In this document: in pieces, positions 1 to 6,034 of the stretch | How the letters are laid out: every line of letters starts with the position of its first letter | Numbering within the stretch: the stretch's first letter is position 1 | Assembly (NCBI GenBank): GCA_028274925.1 | Contig: JAQCNR010000414.1 | Span: 1-11,596 of the forward strand | DNA from: Halovenus sp. | GTDB lineage: Archaea; Halobacteriota; Halobacteria; Halobacteriales; Haloarculaceae | Reading direction: 5' to 3' | DNA: 11,596 nt | Translations under genes and position numbers: made by a program | The notes under the pieces: generated by a model | Seen by the model: the letters and a program-made list of their open reading frames with translations, nothing else | Database searches by the model: none | What the model was told of the DNA's origin: nothing

Positions 1-339
1 AGGACTGCAGCGACGCTGAACAGCGAACTCGAAATTGCGACGACAGTCTCCGATGGGACTGCCACGGTTCGGTCGCCAGCGTTCTCGGAAAACCTGACCG
101 TTGCCCACGAGGGTGGCGACGACGAACTTCGAATCGTCGTCTTCGTCGATTACGGCGCGCTGGGCGGGTTCGAGTACGTCACCGAACTACCGGTAATCGA
201 AGAGAGCGGGGAGTACCGCGCGCTGTCACCCTACCTCGAAGTGTGTCGCGGCCCTGCCCGGTGTGGCGGTGAGGCGGCGTACATCCCCGGACAGCACCGG
301 ACCGACGTGTCGATGAACGCGACCGTGTCGGCAGAGTAG
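1..339 (+). CDS. 3' end of an unidentified protein (partial)
   Basis: Frame 1 is open from the first base to a TAG stop at 337-339, giving 112 residues with no plausible start codon, so the 5' part lies outside the window. The fragment is acidic (for example HEGGDDELRIVVFVDYGALG) and looks beta-rich. A two-cysteine segment, EVCRGPARCGG, lies near the C-terminus and may form a disulfide or bind a metal. No transmembrane segment is visible in this part. It ends 3 nt before the stop of the convergent membrane protein gene at 343. Codon use and acidity match a genuine haloarchaeal gene. I do not recognise the family, and a secreted or lipoprotein C-terminal domain is only a guess. Confidence 0.75.
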   Translation, partial: RTAATLNSELEIATTVSDGTATVRSPAFSENLTVAHEGGDDELRIVVFVDYGALGGFEYVTELPVIEESGEYRALSPYLEVCRGPARCGGEAAYIPGQHRTDVSMNATVSAE

Positions 340-342
340 CGG

Positions 343-729
343 TCAGGCGTCGTCAGTCGAGTTTTGCTGTCGGACGAACAGCCACCCGCGGGAGACGGAC
401 ACGCCGGTCAACAATCCGACCGCAAGAGCGAACAGGAGCCAGGTAGCGACGAGACTATCGAGCCAGAAGAACAGCAGAATGTGGCCGAACGCGCTCGCCG
501 CTCGGAGCCACTCGTTCGGGGCCGGCAACAGGTCCAGAGCAGGCGTGAAGTAATCGATGACAGTGTAGAACCCACCGAGGACGAACCCAGCAGACAGTGG
601 GAGTATCCCGCGGGTCGGCAGCGTCTCGCCGGCCGCGACGCTCAGCACGAGAAATACCGCGAGAACGGCAGTCGGGACCGCAACAGCGTCGAACTCTGGC
701 GTTCGTCGCGGCTCGAGGAACCCAGGCAT
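343..729 (-). CDS. Small four-helix membrane protein, unknown function
   Basis: This encodes 128 aa from the ATG at 727-729. The frame stays open to a TTG at 756 (137 aa), but the ATG is preferred because an AT-rich stretch lies about 28 nt upstream, fitting a leaderless start, and the ATG product starts compactly with MPGFLEPRR. Four hydrophobic segments are visible: around VAVPTAVLAVFLVLSVAAG, ILPLSAGFVLGGFYTVIDYF, FGHILLFFWLDSLVATWLL and the adjoining FALAVGLLTGVSV. It ends with a short polar tail (RQQNSTDDA). It lies just downstream of the glycosyltransferase on the same strand, 46 nt from that stop, so cotranscription is possible. Small four-helix proteins of the GtrA type often accompany polyprenyl-phosphate sugar synthases, but I see no GtrA signature, so the function is unknown. 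Confidence 0.7.
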   Translation of the reverse strand: MPGFLEPRRTPEFDAVAVPTAVLAVFLVLSVAAGETLPTRGILPLSAGFVLGGFYTVIDYFTPALDLLPAPNEWLRAASAFGHILLFFWLDSLVATWLLFALAVGLLTGVSVSRGWLFVRQQNSTDDA

Positions 730-754
730 TACCGGGACGTGTACCACAACTAAC

Positions 755-759
755 AAAAA
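755..759 (-). terminator. T-tract after the glycosyltransferase (possible terminator or promoter element)
   Basis: The minus strand reads ATTTTTGTTA just beyond the glycosyltransferase stop. A short T run after a stop codon is typical of archaeal intrinsic termination. The same AT-rich stretch is about 28 nt upstream of the ATG at 729, so it could instead be that gene's TATA-like element. The sequence alone cannot separate the two roles. Confidence 0.3.
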
Positions 760-775
760 TCTAACTACTTCGACG

Positions 776-1504
776 TTACCGGAACCGTTCTTCGAGCGCG
801 ACTTTCACGATGGATTTGGCGATAGCCGCACCGCCCTCAAGTGGGTCGAGTTTCGTCTCACCTTTCCGCTCGGCGTAGCTGATTGGTTGCTCGCGTACGT
901 CGTAGCCACGCATTAGCGGTCGGATGAGCAGTTCTGCGGAGAGGCCAGTGTTCTCGGTCCACTCGATCTCCTGGACCACCTCTCGGCGGTACGCTCGCAT
1001 TCCGGTCGTGGTGTCGTGGACGCGCGTGCCCATCAGCACGCTCGCCCCAAGCGCGAAGAGCTGGTTACCGAGGCGGTTGAACGCCGGCATTGCTTCTGCG
1101 CCGTGGTAGAGTCGGTCACCGCTGACCACGTCGTAACCCTCGTTGATGAGTTCCAGAAATTCAGGTAACTGCTCCATCGGGTAGGTATCGTCGCAGTCTG
1201 TCGTGACGACAATCGGGCGGTCCGGAGTGAGAACCGCCTCGCGAACCGCGACGCCGTAGCCCTGTGGCTCCTGTTCGATAACCGTCGCGCCGTGCTCACG
1301 AGCAATCTCCGGCGTCCGGTCGGACGAGCCGTCGACACAGACTACCTCGGCCTTACCGCCGGTGACCTCCTCGATGTCGGTCAGCACCGTCTCGATGGCT
1401 TCTTCTTCGTTGTACGTGCCCATCACGACGCTCAGGTCGTCGAAGGTGTACTCGGCGGAAGTCGATTCGGCTGTCCCGTTGACTGCGGCGTCAAGCTGAC
1501 TCAT
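776..1504 (-). CDS. Family 2 glycosyltransferase, dolichyl-phosphate sugar synthase-like
   Basis: This 242-aa GT-A fold enzyme most likely transfers a hexose from a nucleotide sugar to a polyprenyl (dolichyl) phosphate at the inner face of the membrane, feeding N-glycan or surface glycan assembly. Visible motifs are MGTYNEEEAIETVL (residues 28-41), VDGSSDRT (57-64, nucleotide binding), TTDCDDTYP (101-109, the metal-binding acidic motif), TTTGMRAYR (165-173) and ERKGETKL (212-219), in the order expected for DPM1/AglJ-like enzymes. No C-terminal membrane helices are present, so it is the short soluble or peripheral type. The acidic motif DCDD is slightly unusual, since this family more often has D-A-D. 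The ATG at 1504 has a TTTAAA element 25-30 nt upstream, fitting a leaderless transcript. It lies downstream of the GMC operon but seems to have its own promoter. The exact sugar cannot be assigned. Confidence 0.9.
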   Translation of the reverse strand: MSQLDAAVNGTAESTSAEYTFDDLSVVMGTYNEEEAIETVLTDIEEVTGGKAEVVCVDGSSDRTPEIAREHGATVIEQEPQGYGVAVREAVLTPDRPIVVTTDCDDTYPMEQLPEFLELINEGYDVVSGDRLYHGAEAMPAFNRLGNQLFALGASVLMGTRVHDTTTGMRAYRREVVQEIEWTENTGLSAELLIRPLMRGYDVREQPISYAERKGETKLDPLEGGAAIAKSIVKVALEERFR

Positions 1505-1528
1505 TGACCGCGTTAACTGCCCGTGCGG

Positions 1529-1534
1529 TTTAAA
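1529..1534 (-). promoter_or_regulatory. TATA-like element of the glycosyltransferase
   Basis: TTTAAA is centred about 28 nt upstream of the ATG at 1504, the expected spacing for a leaderless haloarchaeal transcript. It is directly followed (further upstream for the gene) by the palindrome at 1538-1551. Confidence 0.55.
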
Positions 1535-1537
1535 TGT

Positions 1538-1551
1538 TTAGGTCTGCCTAA
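1538..1551. promoter_or_regulatory. Candidate operator, palindrome TTAGGTCTGCCTAA
   Basis: The sequence TTAGG-TCTG-CCTAA is a perfect inverted repeat; with flanking bases it extends to TTTAGG/CCTAAA at 1537-1552. It lies between the GMC stop and the glycosyltransferase start, immediately upstream of that gene's TTTAAA element, where a bound protein could affect TFB/TBP recruitment in either direction. It matches the palindrome at 3710-3723 at 12 of 14 positions, and matches 12 of 14 bases of the TTAGGTTAGCCTAA core of the actinobacterial DtxR box. The regulator is inferred, not shown. Confidence 0.55.
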
Positions 1552-1558
1552 AATACCG

Positions 1559-3157
1559 TCATCGGGTTGATGTTTCTCCGAGCGCGCGGTCGATGTGGTC
1601 GGCCGTGCGCAGCGCAAGCGCCGCAATCGTAAGCGTCGGGTTGACCGCGCCACCAGTCGGAAAGACACTGCTCGACGCAATCCAGCAGTTCTGGAGGTCG
1701 TGGGTGCGGCCGGTCGAATCGACGACGCTGTCGGTCGGGTCGGTTCCCATCCGCGTCGTTCCCATGTGGTGGTAGGCGGGGCCCGTCTCCTCGGGGCCAA
1801 CCTGCCACGTAATCTCCGCGCCGAGTTCGCTCAGAATCTCCGTCTGAATCTCGTTTGCGCGTTCGATAGTCCGGAGCGCCCGGTCGTCGACCGTCCAGTG
1901 CACGTCTGGGACCGGGTTGCCGTGGTCGTCGGTCTGGTCCTCAGCCAGTCCAATGTAACTCGCTTCCTGTGGGCGTTGCTCGACCAGTGCGCCGATACCG
2001 AGGTGGTTGCCGTAGCCCTCCCGAAGGCGCTCCAGCAGGTCATCACCCCAGTCCTCACCGGACAGCGCCATCTCGACAGGTGAGGGGCCGTCGTAGTTGA
2101 AAAACTCCAGTTTCAACGGGGCGAACTCCTCGTTGGCCTCGTCGTAAAACTGCTGTGAAGAACTGGTGTAGAAGCCGACATGGTTCTGTCTGGTTTCTCC
2201 GTCGAGGACGCCGCCAGTCCCGGCAAAGAGGTGGTCCATGAAGTACCGGCCCACCGCGCCGCTGGTGTTTGCGAGTCCGTCAGGATACGTCTCAGACGCT
2301 GAGAGCAAGAGAAGCCGCGGTGTTTCGACACCACCGCAGGCGAGGACAAACACCTCGGCTGACTGCGTGTGTGTCTCGCCATCGGGAGTGGCGTAGACTG
2401 CCGCCTCGATTTGGTCGGGACCGTGTTCGAGATACTGGACCGGCGCGCGGTCGATGACGGTCGCACCCTGCTGTTCGGCACTGTCGATGTGGACCGTTGC
2501 GTCGTATTTTGCGCCGGATGGACAGACTGGCTGGCAGGTTCCGTAGCCAACGCACTGGCTGCGGCCGTCGTAGGATTCAGAGTTGCGGGCGTTGGGCACC
2601 GAGTGCATATCGATTCCGAGTTCCTCACAGGCCTCGGCGAACAGCGAATCGCTATAGGAGGGCGGAAACGCAGGCATGGGATACGGCTGCTCTCGCGGTG
2701 GGCCATACGGGTTGTCCGACGCCCCGGCGACGCCGAGTTCGCGCTCCGCGTCGGGGTAGTACGGCCGCAGGTCCTCGTAGTCGATTGGCCAGTCCGGACC
2801 GACACCGCGCGTACTTCCAGAATTGAAATCGTCCTCGTGCAGGCGCATCACCATTCCCTGCCAGTGCAGCGTCGACCCGCCGATACCCTTGACGCGAGCG
2901 TGATTCAGCGGGTAGGACCACTCCCCGCTGGCGGTGTGGTCGTCGCGCGGACCACCCATCTCCCAGATATCGGGGCGACCGTAGAACGGGCGGATGGCTC
3001 GCTCCTGTCGCTCGGGGCGGTCCTCGAAGTCGAATCGCGGACCGGCGTCCAGCACGACTACATCGTAGTCGCCAGCGAGTTGGTCGGCAACGAGTCCCCC
3101 TGCCGGGCCAGCGCCGACAACACAGACATCTGCGTCGGGGACAGGTGTGCGGTCCAT
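1559..3157 (-). CDS. GMC-family FAD dehydrogenase, gluconate/glucose dehydrogenase-type large subunit
   Basis: This 532-aa FAD enzyme oxidises an alcohol group of a sugar, sugar acid or polyol; the substrate is unknown. The N-terminus has the dinucleotide-binding motif VVGAGPAGG (13-21) and the acidic strand end VVLDAGPRF. GIGGSTLHWQG (91-101) is the GMC flavin-contact segment. The C-terminal GMC domain has AYHHMGTTRMG (461-471; His463/His464) and GGAVNPTLTIAA (502-513; Asn506), the expected catalytic His and Asn region. Cysteines C202, C208 and C212 in CVGYGTCQPVCPSGAKY resemble the cluster-binding cysteines reported for bacterial Fe-S-containing FAD-glucose dehydrogenases. There is no signal peptide. 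The gene starts 2 nt after the stop of the Tat-signal subunit, so the two are surely cotranscribed and probably exported together. No cytochrome c subunit, the usual electron acceptor in bacterial complexes, is encoded nearby. Confidence 0.93.
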   Translation of the reverse strand: MDRTPVPDADVCVVGAGPAGGLVADQLAGDYDVVVLDAGPRFDFEDRPERQERAIRPFYGRPDIWEMGGPRDDHTASGEWSYPLNHARVKGIGGSTLHWQGMVMRLHEDDFNSGSTRGVGPDWPIDYEDLRPYYPDAERELGVAGASDNPYGPPREQPYPMPAFPPSYSDSLFAEACEELGIDMHSVPNARNSESYDGRSQCVGYGTCQPVCPSGAKYDATVHIDSAEQQGATVIDRAPVQYLEHGPDQIEAAVYATPDGETHTQSAEVFVLACGGVETPRLLLLSASETYPDGLANTSGAVGRYFMDHLFAGTGGVLDGETRQNHVGFYTSSSQQFYDEANEEFAPLKLEFFNYDGPSPVEMALSGEDWGDDLLERLREGYGNHLGIGALVEQRPQEASYIGLAEDQTDDHGNPVPDVHWTVDDRALRTIERANEIQTEILSELGAEITWQVGPEETGPAYHHMGTTRMGTDPTDSVVDSTGRTHDLQNCWIASSSVFPTGGAVNPTLTIAALALRTADHIDRALGETSTR

Positions 3158-3159
3158 GG

Positions 3160-3702
3160 TTATTCGAGTCCGTTCGGGCCACGCTGGTAGCTCTGGATGC
3201 CGCCGGGGTGGCCCTGTGGGTTTTCGATACCGACGAGTGTCCCACCGGTCGGCGAACTGTACAGCGCGAGCAGTAACTCGTTGACGACGTAGTATCGAAC
3301 CCGCTCGGCTGTCGAGCCGTCGGGGTCCTCGTCAGCGACATCAGCACCCAATCCTTCGAGAGCCGTCTCGCGAGTGTCAGCAGACAAGTCGGCAAACGAC
3401 TGGTCGTACCAGGTCTGGCTGTGCTCGTCGAGAATCGTGACTGCCTCGCGGATGCCTGCGGCGTGGTCGTCGTCCTCAGCCAGTCGAGCGTCGACGAACT
3501 CCTCGACAAATGCTGCGATGCCCGACAGCTCACTGGGGTAGACAATTTCTGCGGTTGCACTCATCGTTTCGCGAACGTGGTCGTCCGATGGGGGCGTCGA
3601 GTCGGGGCCGTCGTCGCGGAGACGGCTGTAGCCGTAGGTTGCACTACCGGCACCACCGAGTGCTGCCAGCGCGGCGACTGCGTCGCGCCGAGTCAGCTCC
3701 AT
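3160..3702 (-). CDS. Gluconate 2-dehydrogenase subunit 3-like, Tat-signal small subunit
   Basis: This encodes 180 aa from the ATG at 3700-3702. The frame is open further upstream, but only as a shadow of the epimerase; the chosen start has a TATA box about 28 nt upstream and opens with a signal sequence. MELTRRDAVAALAALGGAG is a twin-arginine (Tat) type leader, with Arg5-Arg6 and a short Ala/Gly-rich core, and no lipobox cysteine. The mature part is helical and acidic, with FVEEFVDARLAEDDDHAAG and VRYYVVNELLLALYSSPTGG, ending GIENPQGHPGGIQSYQRGP, a composition and ending like gluconate 2-dehydrogenase subunit 3 proteins. In bacterial FAD-glucose dehydrogenase the equivalent gamma subunit acts as the export escort of the catalytic subunit, and that role is inferred here. 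It is first in the operon, followed after 2 nt by the GMC subunit. Confidence 0.88.
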   Translation of the reverse strand: MELTRRDAVAALAALGGAGSATYGYSRLRDDGPDSTPPSDDHVRETMSATAEIVYPSELSGIAAFVEEFVDARLAEDDDHAAGIREAVTILDEHSQTWYDQSFADLSADTRETALEGLGADVADEDPDGSTAERVRYYVVNELLLALYSSPTGGTLVGIENPQGHPGGIQSYQRGPNGLE

Positions 3703-3709
3703 AGATGGA

Positions 3710-3723
3710 TTAGGCTGGCCTAA
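3710..3723. promoter_or_regulatory. Candidate operator, palindrome TTAGGCTGGCCTAA
   Basis: TTAGGC-TG-GCCTAA is a perfect 6+6 inverted repeat. It lies 7-20 nt upstream of the ATG at 3702 and just downstream of the TATA box at 3726-3732, so a bound protein would cover the region between TATA and transcription start; this placement suits a repressor. It shares TTAGGY-N-K-GCCTAA with the site at 1538-1551. The form is like DtxR/IdeR-family metal-regulator sites. Confidence 0.6.
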
Positions 3724-3725
3724 AC

Positions 3726-3732
3726 CCTTATA
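3726..3732 (-). promoter_or_regulatory. TATA box of the GMC operon
   Basis: The minus strand reads TATAAGG, centred about 28 nt upstream of the ATG at 3702. This is good archaeal TATA spacing for a leaderless transcript, and it supports the chosen start of the small subunit. Confidence 0.65.
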
Positions 3733-3760
3733 CCCGTCGAAAACGCGTCGTTCGTGGCGC

Positions 3761-4687
3761 TTATACTTCTTCGAGTAGTTCGCGGGTGGCCATCCGGATG
3801 GCTTCGTCGCTTGAGTGCGTCGCCTCCCAGCCCAGCGCCGCGAGTTTCTCCACAGAGAGTCGCATCTTCGGCACGTCGCCGGTCCAGCCCCGGTCACCGC
3901 CGGTGTAGGAGCGTTCGGGGTCGACGCCCATCTCGTCGGCGACAATTGCCGCAATACGGTCGACAGACGTCGTCGTTCGCGTACCAAGATTGAACGTGTT
4001 GACCGGCTTGTTGCTGTGTTCGATGACGTGCAACATCGCGTCGAGACAGTCGTCGATGTAGAGATAGGATTTCTCCTGGCGGCCGTTGCCGAGGATTTCC
4101 AGGTGCTCGGGGTCGGCCTGCAGTTTCTCGATGAAGTCCGGGACGACAGCGCCACGCAAGCGCGGGCCGACGACGTTCGCGAAGCGGAACGTCCACACAG
4201 TGAAGTCGTGGCTGTGGCCGTAGACCGACAGGAGTGCTTCCTCGGCGAGTTTGCCCGCGCCGTAGATACTGATTGGCTCCAGCGGGGCGTAATCTTCCGG
4301 TGTCGGGCGTGGTGCCTCGCCGTAGACTGTCGACGAAGAGGTGAACGCGATTTTATCGAGGCCGACTTCCTCCATCCGGTCGAGGACAGTTTCAGTCAGT
4401 GTGGTGTTCGACTGGAACTGGGCGATATCATCGCGGGAGGCGTCCTTGTCGGCAGCGAGGTGGATGACAAGGTCAAGATCAGACGTGATTGCTGTTGCTG
4501 CTGTCTCGGGGTCAGAGAGGTCGCCTTCGACCAGCGTTGCCTCCGCTGGAAGCCACTCCTTGTGACCGGTCGAGAGGTTGTCGACGACCCGGACTTCGTG
4601 GCCGTCTCCCACGAGGCGTTCGACGAGATGCGACCCAACGAAGCCCGCACCACCGGTAACGAGAATGCGCTCGGCTGACAGTGACAT
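3761..4687 (-). CDS. NAD-dependent epimerase/dehydratase, UDP-glucose 4-epimerase-like
   Basis: This 308-aa extended short-chain dehydrogenase most likely interconverts or modifies nucleotide sugars (UDP-glucose/UDP-galactose type) in the cytoplasm for glycan synthesis. The Rossmann motif TGGAGFVGSH is at residues 11-20 and VVDNLSTGHKEWL, typical of GalE-like enzymes, follows at 34-46. Catalytic residues are visible as FTSSSTVYGE (115-124) and the YxxxK pair Tyr142/Lys146 in SIYGAGK. RFANVVGPR and NGRQEKSYLYIDD match the sugar-binding half of the family. Length is normal. The segment HLAADKDASRD replaces the more usual H-A-A-x-x-x-V, so substrate may differ from canonical GalE. The ATG at 4687 has only a weak TATA candidate (ACATAGG, 4711-4717). 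It stops 58 nt before the GMC operon start, which has its own promoter. Confidence 0.9.
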   Translation of the reverse strand: MSLSAERILVTGGAGFVGSHLVERLVGDGHEVRVVDNLSTGHKEWLPAEATLVEGDLSDPETAATAITSDLDLVIHLAADKDASRDDIAQFQSNTTLTETVLDRMEEVGLDKIAFTSSSTVYGEAPRPTPEDYAPLEPISIYGAGKLAEEALLSVYGHSHDFTVWTFRFANVVGPRLRGAVVPDFIEKLQADPEHLEILGNGRQEKSYLYIDDCLDAMLHVIEHSNKPVNTFNLGTRTTTSVDRIAAIVADEMGVDPERSYTGGDRGWTGDVPKMRLSVEKLAALGWEATHSSDEAIRMATRELLEEV

Positions 4688-4754
4688 ATCCCAGTCTTCC
4701 CTTCCGACAACCTATGTGTTCTGGTCGATGCTGATAAACCGCATCTGTACTGTA

Positions 4755-4774
4755 GAAAGTTTATTGATACTTTC
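4755..4774. repeat. Inverted repeat GAAAGT/ACTTTC in the divergent promoter region
   Basis: Perfect 6-bp arms flank an 8-bp AT-rich spacer between the divergent epimerase (4687) and membrane protein (4827) genes. Its position suggests an operator, but a chance match in AT-rich DNA is possible. Confidence 0.3.
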
Positions 4775-4790
4775 ATAATAAAATAGACAC

Positions 4791-4797
4791 TTTAATG
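4791..4797 (+). promoter_or_regulatory. TATA-like element of the 153-aa membrane protein gene
   Basis: TTTAATG lies about 33 nt upstream of the ATG at 4827, in an AT-rich stretch that contrasts with flanking DNA. A nearly leaderless transcript would fit. The match is weak. Confidence 0.4.
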
Positions 4798-4826
4798 CAT
4801 GGGTACGAGAAATCAGAGAACAGATC

Positions 4827-5288
4827 ATGTTCAACAAGCAGTCGGTTCGCGTGCTCGGGCGCGTCTCGATCGTCATGTTGTTTGTGGGGGTCGGGGTTGG
4901 GGTTGCGAGCCTGTTAACCTGGGAGTGGATCGAAGCCTCGGTGACCAGTTCGTCGAGTTTGAGTACAATCCAGACACGAGTCATCAACGGCTACACGCCG
5001 CTTGCCTTCCTCATCATCGCGTCGATTACGGCACCTGTCGTTGCGGGGATGCTCGGCATTCTCGAAGGACTGCGGATGGACGGGCCGCGGACGACGCTGT
5101 TCGTCAGTCTGGGCTGTCTCATCGGGGCAGCGCTACTGGTGTTCGTGGCGGGGATTTTCATCGGGATGACTGGTCCAGAGGGCGGCGACAGCCCAATCGG
5201 GCCGACACAACTGGTGAGTCTGGCTGGCCTCAGTGGGCTCGTGAGCGTTCTCACTGGGTCGCTGACGGCACTCTTCGGCGCGCAGTAG
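4827..5288 (+). CDS. Four-helix membrane protein, unknown function
   Basis: This encodes 153 aa from the ATG at 4827. Four hydrophobic segments are clear: residues about 10-31, 56-78, 89-113 and 127-149. The loop between helices 1 and 2 is Ser/Thr-rich (EASVTSSSSLSTIQTRV) and that between helices 3 and 4 is Gly/Asp-rich (GMTGPEGGDSPIGPTQ). The first helix begins after a short basic N-terminus (MFNKQSVRVLGR), suggesting an inside N-terminus and both ends in the cytoplasm. There are no catalytic motifs. It is transcribed away from the epimerase and shares a 139-bp intergenic region with it. A longer overlapping frame from 4799 is a shadow with poor composition. I do not recognise the family; it resembles many conserved haloarchaeal hypothetical membrane proteins. 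Confidence 0.8.
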   Translation: MFNKQSVRVLGRVSIVMLFVGVGVGVASLLTWEWIEASVTSSSSLSTIQTRVINGYTPLAFLIIASITAPVVAGMLGILEGLRMDGPRTTLFVSLGCLIGAALLVFVAGIFIGMTGPEGGDSPIGPTQLVSLAGLSGLVSVLTGSLTALFGAQ

Positions 5289-5512
5289 CGAAAAGCGGTC
5301 TGTTGGCTCTATTTGGGCACCACTTTGCTCAGTACAGGTAAGGCGGTGAGTGCCGGGAAATACGTCACATACCGAATTTATCAGAAATGCCGTGCAAGAT
5401 GTAGAGGGTGCAGTCAGCACGTCACTTACTCTCTCGTATGAATCGGTTGCCCATTTCGTGTGTAAGTATATAATAGCAACCGTCATGTCTCACGGACAGA
5501 CACTGTAGTACC
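5289..5512. other. AT-richer non-coding stretch
   Basis: No convincing gene is present here. By eye the GC content is clearly below that of the flanking genes. Inside are an inverted repeat at 5444-5482 enclosing a strong TATA-like run, a small hairpin GTGC-AGTCA-GCAC at 5408-5420, and an ACGTCAC repeat at 5362-5368 and 5419-5425. Frames that cross it have non-halophilic composition. It may be a degraded mobile-element remnant, but no transposase fragment could be recognised. Confidence 0.4.
5444..5482. repeat. Inverted repeat CGGTTGC/GCAACCG around a TATA-like run
   Basis: Perfect 7-bp arms at 5444-5450 and 5476-5482 are separated by 25 bp. The spacer holds GTATATAATAG (5466-5476 region), the best TATA-like sequence in this gap. 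No start codon lies at the normal leaderless distance; the nearest plus-strand ATG (5485) opens only seven codons. It could be a relic promoter, an element end or an untranslated RNA promoter. Confidence 0.35.
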
Positions 5513-5520
5513 AAATTTTT
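5513..5520 (+). promoter_or_regulatory. AT-rich promoter element of the 57-aa protein gene
   Basis: AAATTTTT is centred about 29 nt upstream of the GTG at 5546, the usual leaderless spacing. This supports GTG 5546 over the earlier TTG at 5519, which would overlap the element itself. Confidence 0.4.
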
Positions 5521-5545
5521 GACTCGTCCACACAGAGTGCGTAAT

Positions 5546-5719
5546 GTGGATACCATCTATTATCTCCATTTGATAGGGGTCGGAATGGCCCTAACCGGCA
5601 GCGTACTGTTGTTCATCTCAGGTCAAACAGTTCCTGCTCTGACGGCGCTCACTCTTGCAGCCATCACTGGATTTTCTTTCACACAATGGCCGAAAATCAA
5701 GGAGGAGGTTCCGGAGTAG
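5546..5719 (+). CDS. Small two-helix membrane protein, unknown function
   Basis: This encodes about 57 aa from the GTG at 5546. In-frame alternatives are GTG 5537 and TTG 5519; the promoter spacing favours 5546. The protein reads as two transmembrane helices, residues about 4-25 (YYLHLIGVGMALTGSVLLFI) and 29-47 (VPALTALTLAAITGFSF), followed by a short charged tail PKIKEEVPE. It stands alone in a GC-poorer region and is not obviously co-transcribed with the 153-aa gene 257 bp upstream. The clean helix pair and defined tail argue that it is real, but lack of an ATG and low GC leave doubt. No function can be assigned. Confidence 0.55.
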   Translation: MDTIYYLHLIGVGMALTGSVLLFISGQTVPALTALTLAAITGFSFTQWPKIKEEVPE

Positions 5720-5757
5720 CGCGGTGCGTCAATTCACTGCACTGACCGAACCAAACG

Positions 5758-5774
5758 ACACCGATCATCGGTGT
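5758..5774. repeat. 17-bp palindrome ACACCGAT-C-ATCGGTGT
   Basis: Perfect 8-bp arms around a single base lie 39 bp downstream of the 57-aa gene's stop. It could form a 7-bp stem with a TCA loop, or bind a dimeric regulator. No T-tract follows, so it is not a standard terminator. Confidence 0.45.
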
Positions 5775-6026
5775 GTGGCGTGCTGCATACGCGCCCTGTC
5801 TCTTGCACGGTGCTGAGAACAACCCTCAAAACTGGAAAGATAGCCGACGGTTAAGACGCAACCCTTATCGACCGATTGTTTCAGCTGAAAATCTGTCTGA
5901 AGACGAGAATTTCAATAGAGCCGGTCTTTTCAGACGTGGACTCCCGAGTGGATAGCTTCTGTCGAGTCGGTGGCGCAGTCGTCTACCGTGAACAGATACG
6001 CAAAAACAGCGGCCAGTCAACCGACG

Positions 6027-6034
6027 AAAAGAAA
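6027..6034 (-). terminator. T-rich tract downstream of the giant gene
   Basis: The minus strand reads TTTCTTTT 17-24 nt beyond the TAA/TAG/TGA-class stop at 6051-6053, with a second run GTTTTTG at about 6001-6007. Such T-tracts serve as archaeal terminators. No hairpin is needed or seen. Confidence 0.4.

Noticed and set aside
343..756. GtrA-type flippase identity for the small membrane protein
   Set aside because: Size and helix count fit and it neighbours a polyprenyl-sugar synthase-like gene, but no GtrA sequence signature is visible.
2369..3190. Long plus-strand frame of 273 aa opposite the GMC gene
   Set aside because: It lies entirely antisense to a clearly conserved gene and has Arg/Val-rich non-halophilic composition.
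3703..4155. N-terminal extension of the small dehydrogenase subunit frame (open to 4155)
   Set aside because: It is the shadow of the epimerase in another frame; composition is Arg/Ser/Thr-rich and the Tat leader and TATA box set the start at 3702.
5133..5486. Minus-strand frame of 117 aa crossing the end of the 153-aa gene
   Set aside because: Half of it is antisense to the membrane protein; the other half is Cys/Thr-rich with no recognisable domain, so a transposase relic could not be supported.
5960..6000. tRNA-like box A (TGGCGCAGTCGTC)
   Set aside because: No matching T-arm sequence or cloverleaf stems were found nearby.
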